Source: Tomocerus qinae
Taxonomy: Eukaryota; Arthropoda; Collembola; Entomobryomorpha; Tomoceridae
NCBI GenBank assembly: GCA_020055645.1
Contig: JAECZT010000007.1
Location: 1,275,900-1,339,899 of the forward strand
Direction: 5' to 3'
DNA: 64,000 bases
A program made the translations under genes and the position numbers. Positions within the stretch are counted from its first letter, which is position 1, and each line of letters starts with the position of its first letter. The notes under the pieces were generated by a model. It was not told the DNA's origin. It was given only the letters and a program-made list of their open reading frames with translations, and ran no database searches. Below, in pieces: positions 29,474-39,900 of this stretch.

Positions 29474-29671
29474 ATGGGCGCATCTCGGAGTCGGCAATAT
29501 AAGAGACTATCTGAGGAGGGCGAGAGGATAACTACACCCAGCATAACTAATGGGACAACTAAACAACCGGATAGGATAATTTTAAAGGCAAAAAGGCGAC
29601 AGGCCAACCCTCGTTCCGTCCTAAGTCAAAATACTGCCGGGTCCGGATCGCTAAGTTCAAATAATGTATAA
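29474..29671 (+). CDS. Small basic protein with a myristoylation-type start
   Basis: 65 residues from ATG 29474 in a favourable context (GCCATGG). It begins MGASRSRQ, matching the Gly2/Ser-rich N-myristoylation pattern followed by basic residues, as in membrane-targeted viral matrix or accessory proteins. The rest is Arg/Lys/Ser/Asn-rich and probably disordered. No family is recognised. Last gene before the 3' LTR. The 29672-29932 stretch is non-coding. Confidence 0.45.
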   Translation: MGASRSRQYKRLSEEGERITTPSITNGTTKQPDRIILKAKRRQANPRSVLSQNTAGSGSLSSNNV

Positions 29672-29932
29672 ATTTAAGAATAGAATGTAGTTCTCGTAGT
29701 TAATGGCGGTTTTTCTGCGCATTAGCAGTTGTTCCCACCACTCCCCAATTGTTAAGGGCCAAATGGGACTAAGAAGATTGAAAAAAACATTTTTTTGCAA
29801 TAAGATTGGCGATAATTGTCCTTTGACGTAATGAAATAGTCGATTGTATAAGGCATTTTTGTAACTTTATGATTAATAATAGTTATGGTAGTTTAAGAAA
29901 AATTCATTGGTGGTAAATGAATTTCCGGCAAC

Positions 29933-29941
29933 CCCGGGAAG
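29933..29941 (+). promoter_or_regulatory. Probable polypurine tract position (gypsy)
   Basis: The 9 nt before the 3' LTR read CCCGGGAAG. Only the last six are purines, so this is a weak tract, called by position alone. Confidence 0.3.
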
Positions 29942-30311
29942 TGTGACGTTCGGTGATGAACGTCCAATATTCGTTAGAATTAGGGAAAAACAACAGATAA
30001 AATTAACCAAGGACAACCTTGGTGATAAAGGAAAACAGATAGAGCGATGTAAATGATACGAGGAGACAACATAAATGAAAAACATGTTGTTTCCTTAAGT
30101 CAGAGTCAAGGAAAACATAGAACTTGTATAAATAAGAATGACAAATAATAAAACGGGATCATTATTCCTTATCCGTTGCTGAACGAAACTCTGTCGGTTG
30201 ATTTATTCATTTTAGCTTTGTACTTAGTACTTATTATTAGCCATTTAAACTTTCATCATAATTATTATACAATTACTAACCCTAGACGTAAAACCCGCCT
30301 GTTATATCACA
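29942..30311 (+). repeat. Gypsy 3' LTR
   Basis: 370 bp, identical to 19031-19400; followed by the ATAT target duplication at 30312-30315. Confidence 0.94.
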
Positions 30312-30917
30312 ATATCATCATTCCTACATTTGTCTTCCATGGCTCTACACGTACTTACATATAATTTCGCTACTGCATCAGCACTTTCCCAATGAATCGG
30401 TAATCCTATTTCCACCCATAGGTGCTTACATTGCGTTGCCCAGTTATAATCAGGATTATTATAATTTTTCTTATCTAGTTCAATCAGGGCGAGGAAGCAT
30501 ATCCTTGGATATCTTTCGTCACCCATGTTGAGCAACTTAAAAATATAACTAATTACCTTCTTAAATATCGTATACTTTACTTTACTCCGATTTGAGTCGA
30601 GTCTGACTAAACAACCCGGGACTGTCGGTTTTACCCCCAGTACCCTTCTTAGGAATTTAGTCTGGCTCGACTCAACATCTATGAGATATCTTAAACTCCA
30701 TACCTGACTGCAGTATAGCAGGGACGAGAGAGCAATTGAGTCGAAGAGTCTGATGTTAGCTTTAAAATCTCCAACTCCCCCTTTATACATAATTTCATTC
30801 ACCCCATGGATAGCCTGCGTAGTTTTACTGCGAAAGTGTTTCACTGTCCCTGAGAATTTGCCAGATGATGAAAAAGGGACTCCTAGGTACACATATTCAT
30901 TTCAATTAACTTGCCGT
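30312..30917 (-). pseudogene. 5' remaining part of the truncated non-LTR retrotransposon (RT thumb region)
   Basis: A minus-strand frame (about 30312-30892) encodes the stretch after the RT active site of an I/R1-like ORF2: a YLGVPF start, then a SSLLYCSQVWSL thumb-type motif and a TKFLRRVLGV segment. There is no RT catalytic box and no endonuclease, so the element was 5'-truncated on insertion. It joins the fragment at 18515-19024 in frame. CGACAACTTTATAT follows at 30918-30931 as the target duplication. It is unrelated in detail to the longer non-LTR element at 36866-42996. Confidence 0.8.
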
Positions 30918-33900
30918 CGACAACTTTATATAACTTCAAGACGAAAATTATTTAAAGGACCGATAGCCTTGGCATTCAATTGTAATGATAACTGATTCTG
31001 ATAAACCACTGATTGGGAGATTTTTAATAAAGATTTCAGACATTTTTAAATCTCCGATCAAAAAATATTTAATGTTTTGTTCAATTGTTACTAATACACT
31101 ATATAGCTTTAAGAAGATGAAAAAGGTTTAGTGGACCGATAACCATGCCATTTAATTGTAATGATAAATGATTCTGATAAACCACTGATTGGGAGATTTT
31201 TAATAAAAATTTCAGACATTTTGATGGTTCCGATCGAAAAATATTTAATTTTTTGTTCAATTGTTACGAATATTCTATATACCTTTAAGATGATTTAAAA
31301 GATTTAAAGGACCGATAACCATGCCATTCAATTGTAACGACAATAGATTCTGATAAACCACTGATTGGGAGATCCTTAGTAAAAATTTCAGACATTTTGA
31401 TAGTTCCGATCAAAAAATATTAAATTTTTTTGATCAAGTGTTACGAATATTCTACATACCTTTAAGAAGATTAAAAGAGTTTAAAGGACCGATAACATTG
31501 CCATTGAATTGTAATGACAATTGATTCTGATAAACCACTGATTGAGAAATTTTTAATACAAATTTCAGACATTTTGATAGTTCCGATCGAAAATGTTTTA
31601 ATTTTTTGATCAAGTGTTCCGAATATTCTATATAACTTTAAGATGAAAAATATTTAAAGGACCGATAGCCTTGCCATTCAATTGTAATGATAATTGATTC
31701 TGATAAACCACTGATTGGGAGATTTTTAATAAAAATTTCAGACATTTTTAAAGTTCCGATCAAAAAATATTTAATTTTTTGTTCAATTGTTACTAATACT
31801 CTATATACCTTTAAGATGATTAAAAAGGTTTAAAGGACCGATAACCTTGCCATTCAATTGTAATGACAATAAATTCTGATAAACCACTGATTTGGAGATT
31901 TTTAATAAAACTTTCAGACAAGTTTGATAGTTCCGATCGAAATTTTTTTAATTTTTTGTTCAAGTGTTCCGACAATTCTATATAACTTCAAGACGAAAAT
32001 TATTTAAAGGACCGATAGCCTTGGCATTCAATTGTAATGATAACTGACTCTGATAACCCACTGATTGGGAGATTTATAATATAAATTTCAGACATTTTAA
32101 AATTTCCGATCAAAAGATATTTAATTTTTTGTTCAATTGATACTAATACTCTATGTACCTATAAGATGATGAAAATGGGTTTAAGGACCGATAACCTTGC
32201 CATTCAATTGTAATGATAATTGATTCTGATAAACCACTGATTGGGAGATTTTTTATAAAAATTTCAGACATTTTTAAACTTCTGATTAAAATATATTTAA
32301 TTTTTTGTTCAATTGTTACTAATACTCTATATACCTTTAAGATGATTAAAAAGGTTTAAAGGACCGATAACCTTGCCATTTAATTGTAATGACAATAGAT
32401 TCTGATAAACCACTGATTTGGAGATTTTTAATAAAACTTTCAGACATTTTGATAGTTCCGATCGAAAATTTTTTACTTTTTTGTTCAAGTGTTCCGCATA
32501 TTCTATATAACTTTAAGATGAAAAATATTTAAAAGACCGATAGCCTTGCGCTTCAATTGTAATGATATATAATTCTCATAAATCACTGATTGGGAGATTT
32601 TTAATAAAAGTTTCAGACATTTTTAAATTTCCGATCAAAAAATATTTAATGTTTTGTTCAATTGTTACTAATACACTATATACCTTTAAGAAGATGAAAA
32701 AGGTTTAGTGGACCGATAATTATGCCATTCAATTGTAATGATAAATGATTCTGATAAACCACTGATTGGGAGATTTTTAATAAAAATTTCAGACATTTTG
32801 ATAGTTCCGATCGAGAAATATTAAAATTTTTTGTTGAAGGGTTCCGAATGTTCTATATACCTGTAAGATGATTTTAAAGGTTTAAAGGATCGATAACCAT
32901 GCCATTCAATTGTAACGACAATAGATTCTGATAAACCACTGATTGGTAGATTTTGATTAAAAATTTCAGACATTTCGATAGTTCCGATGAAAAGATATTT
33001 AATTTTTTGTTTAAGTGTTCAAAATATTCTATAAACCTTTAAGATAAAAAAAGTTTAAAGGACCGATAACCTTGCCATTCAATTGTAATGATAATTGATT
33101 CTGTTAGACCACTGATTGGAAGATTTCTAATTAAAATTTTAGACATTTTGATAGTTCCGATCGCAAAATATTTTTTCTTTTGTTCACGTTTTCCGAATAT
33201 TCTATAAACCTTTAAGATGAAAAAAGTTTAAAAGACCGATAACCTTGCCATTCAATTGTAGTGATAATTGATTCTGATAAACCACTGATTAAAAGATTTT
33301 GATTAAAAATTTCAGACATTTCGATAGTTCCGATAAAATGATATTTAATTTTTTGTTCAAGTGTTCAAAATATTCTATAAACCTTTAAGATGAAAAAAGT
33401 TTAGAAGACCGATAACCTTGCCATTCAATTGTAATGATAATTGATTCTGATAAACCACTAATTAAAAGATTTTGATTAAAAATTTCAGAAATTTCGATAG
33501 TTCCGATGAAAAGATATTTAATTTTTTGTTTAAGTGTTCAAAATATTCTATAAACCTTTAAGATAAAAAAAGTTTAAAGGACCGATAACCTTGCCATTCA
33601 ATTGTAATGATAATTGATTCTGTTAGACCACTGATTGGAAGATTTCTAATTAAAATTTTAGACATTTTGATAGTTCCGATCGCAAAATATTTTTTCTTTT
33701 GTTCACGTTTTCCGAATATTCTATAAACCTTTAAGATGAAAAAAGTTTAAAAGACCGATAACCTTGCCATTCAATTGTAGTGATAATTGATTCTGATAAA
33801 CCACTGATTAAAAGATTTTGATTAAAAATTTCAGACATTTCGATAGTTCCGATCAAAAGATATTTAATTTTTTGTTCAAGTGTTCAAAATATTCTATAAA

Positions 33901-34780
33901 CCTTTAAGATGAAAAAAGTTTAAAGGACCGATAGCCTTGCCATTCAATTGTAATGATAATTGATTCCGTTAAGCCACGGATTGTAAGATTACTAATTAAA
34001 ATTTTAGACATTTTGATAGTTCCGATGGAAAAATATTTAATTTTTTGTTCATATCATTTGAATATTCTATAAACTTTAAAGATGAAAAAACTTTAAAGGA
34101 CCAAAAACCTTGCCAATCAATTGTAATGATAATTGATGCTTATAAAACACTGAATGTAAGATTACTAATCAAAATTTTAGACGTTTTGATCGTTCCGATC
34201 GCAAAATATTTAATTTTTTGTTCAAGTTTTCCGAATATTCTATAAACCTTTAAGATGAAAAAAGTTTAAAAGACCGATAACCTTGCCATTCATTTCTAAT
34301 GATAATTGATTCTGATAAACCACTGATTAAAAGATTTTGATTAAAAATTTCAGACATTTCGATAGTTCCGATAAAAAGATATTTAATTTTTTGTTCAAGT
34401 GTTCAAAATATTCTATAAACCTTTAAGATGAAAAAAGTTGGACAGACAAACTTGCCAATCAATTGTAATGATAATTGATTCTGATAGACCACCGATTGGA
34501 AGATTTCTTTTTAAAATTTCAGACATTTTAATAGTTCCGATCGCAAAATATTTAATTTTTTGTTCAAGTGTTCCAAATATTCTATATACCTTTAAGATGA
34601 AAAAAGTTTAATGGACCGTAAACCTTGCCATTCAATTGTAATGATAATTGATTGTAATAAACCACTGATTAAAAGATTTTGATTAAAAATTTCAGACATT
34701 TCGATAGTACCGATAAAAAGATATTTAATTTTTTGTTCAAGTGTTCAAAATATTCTATAAGCCTTTAAGATGAAAAAAGT
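30918..34780 (+). repeat. Satellite array, forward orientation, more diverged
   Basis: The same 172-175 bp monomer. From about 32950 the monomers are more diverged and of new subtypes (TTAAAAGATTTTGATT and CTGTTAGACCACTGATTGG variants). A block near 33060 recurs almost exactly near 33580, a 3-monomer (about 520 bp) duplication. It ends at the Foldback-like insertion; GAAAAAAGT (34772-34780) is its target duplication. Confidence 0.92.
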
Positions 34781-35772
34781 GGGTAAATCCAGCTAGCCGA
34801 AGCCGAAGGTCCAGCTAGCAGAAGCCGAAGGATGACACCCGAAGCCGAAGGTCCAGGTAGCCGAAGCCGAAGGTCCAGCTAGCCGAATCCGAAGGTCCAG
34901 GTAGCCGAAGCCGAAGGTACCAGCTAGCCGAAGCCGAAGAATGTACCAGGTAGCCGAAGTTCCGAAGGTCCAGTTACACGAAATCAGAAGGTCCAGCTAG
35001 CCGAAGCCGAAGTACCAGCTAGCCGACTCGAAGGTCCCGTTACCCGAAGCCGAAGGTCCCGCTACCCGAAGCCGAAGGGATAAGTGAATCTACCCGAAGC
35101 CGAAGTACAAGCTAGCCGACTCGAAGGTCCCGTTACCCGAAGCCGATAGGGATAATTTAATCTACCCGAAGCCGAAGGTCCCGCTACCCGAAGCCGAAGG
35201 TCCAGCTACCCGAAGCCGAAGGTCCAGCTACCCGAAGCCGAAGTACCAGCTACCCGAAGCCGAAGGTCCCTCTTCCCGAAGCCGAAGTACCAGCTACCCG
35301 AAGCCGAAGGTCCCGCTACCCGAAGCCGAAGGTCCCGCTACCCGAAGCCGAAGTACCAGCTACCCGAAGCCGACAGGATAGGTCTATCTTCCAGAAGCCG
35401 GAAGCCCAGCTACCCGAAGACTACGGATTAAGTCATTCTACCATTTCTACCCGAAGCCGAAGGTCCAACTAGCTGAAGCGGAAGTACCAGCTACCCGAAC
35501 CCGAAGGTCCAGGTAGCCGAAGCCCAAGATCCAGCTACCCGAACCCTAAGATCCAGCTACCCGAAGCCGAAGGTCCAGATAGCCGAAGCCGAATGTACCA
35601 GCTAGCCGAAATCAGAAGGTCAAGCTAGCCGAAATCAGAAGGTCAAGCTAGCCGAAATCGGAAGGTCAAGCTAGCCAAAATCAGAAGGTCAAGCTAGCCA
35701 AAATCAGAAGGTCAAGCTAGACGAAATCAGAAGGTCAACCTAGCTGAAATAAAAAAGTCAAGCTAGTCAATC
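34781..35772 (+). repeat. Left Foldback arm, 22 bp tandem repeat
   Basis: About 990 bp of CGAAGCCGAAGGTCC-type units alternating AGCTAGC, AGCTACC and CGCTACC linkers. Units become GAAATCAGAAGGTCAAGCTAG towards the inner end (35600-35770), so the array degenerates away from the terminus. The GC content is far above that of the satellite around it. Confidence 0.85.
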
Positions 35773-36334
35773 TGTGAGCATGTTGAATCTTGGTAAAAAT
35801 CCAACCCTGGGTAATAATAGATTTAAAAAGAAGTTTTTTTGGAAATGTTTAAATCACTATTGTTACTCAACGCAGAGTATCCCACAAAAACTTTAAACTA
35901 TAAAGTTGTAGGCAATAATCTCAGATAACTGAAACTTGTGGCCCAATCTGTATTGATTTTAAGAAAACTGATTTTTAAAATTTCCACCTTTTAAAAATTT
36001 GAAATTCAACAAGTGTTATTCAAAAATCTGGAACAGTCAATAATTGCGTTGTACAATTTCCAATCTAGTTTTAGGGATTTAATGACTGCAAAAATGGTAA
36101 CTTTAAACCCCAATTAAAGAGTGTTATCTAATTTTCAAATATAAATAATGTAAAGATTTTCGGTATGAAGGTTGAAATTATGTTACTGCAGTTTATTTTA
36201 TGACTATTGAAAGGGCGAATCAAATAAAGCCTAGTCGCCTTACTCAGCCGAGCTAAAAATGAATTCATAGTAGTTTGGTACGTAATGGATTAAGTACTTG
36301 ATGCAGTTTAGTTTTATGTATCCTTTGGGTATTT
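35773..36334. other. Unique centre of the Foldback element
   Basis: About 560 bp of AT-rich sequence between the arms, with no ORF of note and no similarity that I recognise to the satellite or to the other elements. Confidence 0.6.
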
Positions 36335-36848
36335 GGTACTTAGGCTACCTGGACCTTCGGCTTCGGGCAGCTGGTACTTCGGCTTCGGGTAGCGGGACCT
36401 TCGGCTTCGGGTAGCTGGACCTTCGGCTTCGGGTAGCTGGACCTTCGGCTTCGGGTAGCTGGACCTTCGGCTTCGGGTAGCGGGACCTTCGGCTTCGGGT
36501 AGCTGGACCTTCGGCTTCGGGTGTCATCCTTCGGCTTCGGGTAGCGGGACCTTCGGCTTCGGCTAGCTGGACCTTCTGATTTCGGGTATCTGGACCTTCG
36601 AGTCGGCTAGCTGGTACTTCGGCTTCGGCTAGCTGGACCTTCTGATTTCGGCTAGCTGGACCTTCGGAACTTCGGCTACCTGGTACATTCTTCGGCTTCG
36701 GCTAGCTGGTACCTTCGGCTTCGGCTACCTGGACCTTCGGATTCGGCCAGCTGGACCTTCGGCTTCGGCTACCTGGACCTTCGGCTTCGGGTGTCATCCT
36801 TCGGCTTCGGCTAGCTGGACCTTCGGATTCGGCTAGCTGGATTTACCC
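36335..36848 (-). repeat. Right Foldback arm, 22 bp tandem repeat, inverted
   Basis: About 510 bp of the complement of the left-arm unit (CTTCGGCTTCGGGTAGCTGG), roughly half the length of the left arm. The repetitive frame across it is a by-product of the repeat and not a gene. Confidence 0.85.
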
Positions 36849-36865
36849 GAAAAAAGTTTAGGGAC

Positions 36866-36984
36866 TGTTCTGTTCTGTTCTGTTATAAGAGGTGGACGAC
36901 ATACTATAGATAAGATATGCCGTCCAGGGCGCAGGCCGCAAAAACGGGCCTATTGCCAACTCCTCGGTACAGGTTACTGTAGGG
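36866..36984 (-). other. 3' untranslated region and tandem tail of the I-group element
   Basis: 119 bp after the ORF2 stop, ending in three to four copies of a 5 bp unit read as CTGTT on the plus strand. Short tandem tails in place of poly(A) are usual for this group and serve target-primed reverse transcription. Confidence 0.7.
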
Positions 36985-39900
36985 TTAACCATCTTTTCGA
37001 CTAGCCATGATATAGAACCTTAGCATCGAAGAAAAGGGTATCTCAGACAGAGTGTTAGTCGGTATCACGCAGTAACCCATGTTCAGGTTTCTTACCATCG
37101 CGTATCGCGGGCAAAATGCCACCAGATGGACAGGTGTCTCATCCTCTAAGCCACAATGTGGACAAAGAGCAGACCCCCGCCCGTTGATGTTTTTTACATG
37201 CTTTGCTAGGTAACAATGACCTGTAACCATATGTACGAGAGCCCGCAAAGACTCTCTTTTCAGACTTCGACAGTATTTACTGATCCCTCTCCTCGGAGCG
37301 GGCAGAAAAATTTTTGTCTGCCGACAGTCATTCCTATTTTCCCATATCTTGGTGTGCTGGGCCGAGGCCCAACTCCCAATCATTGATTTAATTGTTTTTT
37401 CGGAGAGCGCCAGAAACGGTTCAGGCCCACAGGGTGTGGTCCCTGCCGCTTCTTTCGCCAATTCATCGACTTTGTCGTTTCCTGGTATGCCTGAATGGCT
37501 TGGTACCCAGTGCAGAGTAATGTTTTCATTGGCTCTTGCTATTGTTTGAGAACATTCAAGGACCAGGGCAGACACTGTGGTATCCGCTCCTAGCGCTTGA
37601 ATGGCACTCCTTGAATCGCTATAAATTATTGCCTCACTGTCCCAATCTTTTTCGATTAGTCCATTGACGGCCATCATTATAGCATACACTTCAGATTGGA
37701 AGACGGTACTGTAGCTACCCAGTGGTTGTGCAATTTCCTGCACCCCCTCTGGTAGAAACAGAACAGCTGCTGCTCCTGTGTGTTCGTTGATTCTAGACCC
37801 ATCTGTGTAGCATATTGCAAGCTCTTCTGATGGTTCTAGAATCATTTCCTTTTCAAAAGGTTCGACTATTCCCGTCCATGTCTTGAGGTGATCTCTAGTT
37901 AGCCCCTCCTTAGGAATTGCTTCCCAAGGAAGTCCTAATCCAGGGATCTCCCACCAGAGTTTCGTTAGCAAATCTACATGGTTAGTGCGATTGCTGCTAC
38001 CTCGGCCCTGCCAATACAGCCACTGCCCCGTGTTGCGCAGTCGGGCCGATATCGACACTGCCATTTCTTTTAGATATATTTCCAGCGGTGGAATACCTAC
38101 GATGCATTCCATTGCCGCTGTGGGAGTACTACGCATAGCTCCTGTAGTCATTAACAGTGCTGTGCGCTGTACTGTCCCTAGAATTTTCATCCGTTGTCCA
38201 TTTTCTACTGCAGTGATCCATACTCCAATGCCATAGGCTAGGGCTGGTCTCACCACAGCAGTGTATAGCCAACTTGTAGTTTTTGGAGAAAGTCCCCAAG
38301 TTTTCCCCAGGGCCCTCCTACATTGGAATAGCTTTGCATTCGCTTGCTTGGCTTTTAGTTCGCAGCGAGGCTTCCATGATAGTTTGCTGTCAAGAACAAC
38401 TCCTAGGTACCTCACTTCGGTTTTAAATGGAATCGATTTATCCCCTAGTGTAAGAGGCTTCATCTTTATATTTCTATTTGTGGTGAAAAGGATGACTTCA
38501 ATCTTATCTGGGTGGATAGATAATGATCTCCTTTTACACCAGTTGTCCGTCACTGTTAGAGCCCTTTGAGAGAGGTCTCTAACAGTACTTTGGTCAAAGC
38601 CGATTTGAAGAGTCGTTAAGTCATCTGCATATGCCTGTTTGTGTACAGAATGCAGTCTGTGCAGCTCCTCAAGTAATTCAAGAATGACGAGGTTCCACAA
38701 CAGCGGTGAGAGGACTCCCCCCTGTGGGCACCCTCGTTCTACTACCCTGAACTGTTTAGATCCATCAACATTAGCCTCCACGGTGCGGTCTGTCAACATG
38801 CGCTCAATCCATCGGACTAAGCACATATCAATTCCCTCTCTGTGTAAGGCCTCTGTTATTGCTTTAAATGTTGCATGACTAAAGGCCCCTTCAATGTCTA
38901 GGAAGGTTCCTAGAGCCATTTGCCTGCTTTTAAGTGCGTACTCTATCCGAGCAACAAGCTGATGCAGTGCTGCATCAGTAGAGACGCCCTTAATGTAAGC
39001 ATATTGATTGTAATTAATCATTTTCTGCATTAGAGGGCCCGTTCGCAGTTCCCCATCGACCAGCCTTTCTTGACACTTAAGAAGAAAAGATGTTAGGGAA
39101 ACTGGCCTCCATGCATTAGTCTTCTGGTAACTTGATTTCCCAGGTTTTGGCAGAAAGACAACTTTAGTAGTACGCCAACTGGATGGAATGTAACCCAAAG
39201 CAAGACTTGCTTTGAATATACGTTGTAGATGCGCGCTTAGTTCGTTGGTCACATACTGCATCATGGCAGGAGTTACTTTATCCCCACCAGCTGACTTGTA
39301 CGGCCCAAACATCCTAATTGCTTTTGAGATATTTTCCTTTGTTACAATTTTGTCAATGGTAGAGCTGCAGCTGTATTGATGCCCCCGATCCACCCACTCC
39401 GAATTTGGGTCTGGTGGAAAGTGGGCCCTCAGAAGCAACTGGAGTGATTCATCCATTGACTCTGTTAGAGTCCCATCCTCCAACTCTAGCGGTCCTAGTG
39501 GCCTGCTGTTGTCTTTGAGGAGAATTTTGCTGACTCTTGAAGCTGTTCTGGTTTCAGTTACTGATTCGCAAAACGTCCTCCAAGAGTCTCGTTTTGCAGA
39601 TCTCAGTGCTTTTTGAAATTCAGTACGTGCCTGGATGACCTCCTCCTTCGAGTCTGAAAAGCCCTGGTCAAACTTTCTTTGTAAGCCCCGGTACTTTTTC
39701 CTCAGACTCGTTAGATCAGAAGACCACCATGCGACATAATGTAAACATAAACATGATATAAATAATAATGACATAAATTTTTTCTCTGGGCATGACTTAT
39801 AGAAGGCTGTTAGTAACGCATTTGTTACGTCCTCTACACAGTCATCCAATTCTGTAATGGTTTTGATTTCGTTTGTTCCCAGGAGTTTCAGTCTTTTCTG

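Larger units (their letters stand above)
19025..30311 (+). mobile_element. Ty3/gypsy LTR retrotransposon with membrane-protein genes after pol
   Basis: About 11.3 kb on the plus strand, nested in a non-LTR fragment. The LTRs (19031-19400 and 29942-30311, 370 bp) are identical. The target duplication is ATAT (19021-19024 and 30312-30315), which recalls the ATAT preference of the 17.6/297 group of insect gypsy elements. Six extra bases, TGTGAT, lie between the left duplication and the 5' LTR. The gene order is gag, protease, RT, RNase H and integrase, then about 2.6 kb of small membrane-protein ORFs, a Methuselah-like receptor gene and a small basic ORF. Several reading frames are broken even though the LTRs have not diverged. 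Confidence 0.92.
34781..36848. mobile_element. Foldback-like DNA transposon, non-autonomous
   Basis: 2,068 bp bounded by inverted termini (GGGTAAATCCAGCTAGCCGA at the left and its complement at the right) and a 9 bp target duplication GAAAAAAGT (34772-34780 and 36849-36857). Both arms consist of degenerate 22 bp tandem repeats (CCCGAAGCCGAAGGTCCAGCTA and variants) in opposite orientation. Long inverted arms made of short tandem repeats with a 9 bp duplication are the hallmark of Drosophila Foldback elements. There is no transposase ORF, so it would need one in trans. Confidence 0.85.

Noticed and set aside
36345-36527. Repetitive minus-strand frame in the right Foldback arm (PKPKVQLPEAEG-type units)
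   Set aside because: It is a translation of the 22 bp tandem repeat (22 x 3 returns to frame); no start context and no relative in the left arm.
34781-36848. CRISPR-like array suggested by regular short repeats
   Set aside because: Units are contiguous with no unique spacers, arms are inverted, and the setting is eukaryotic; the Foldback structure explains it.
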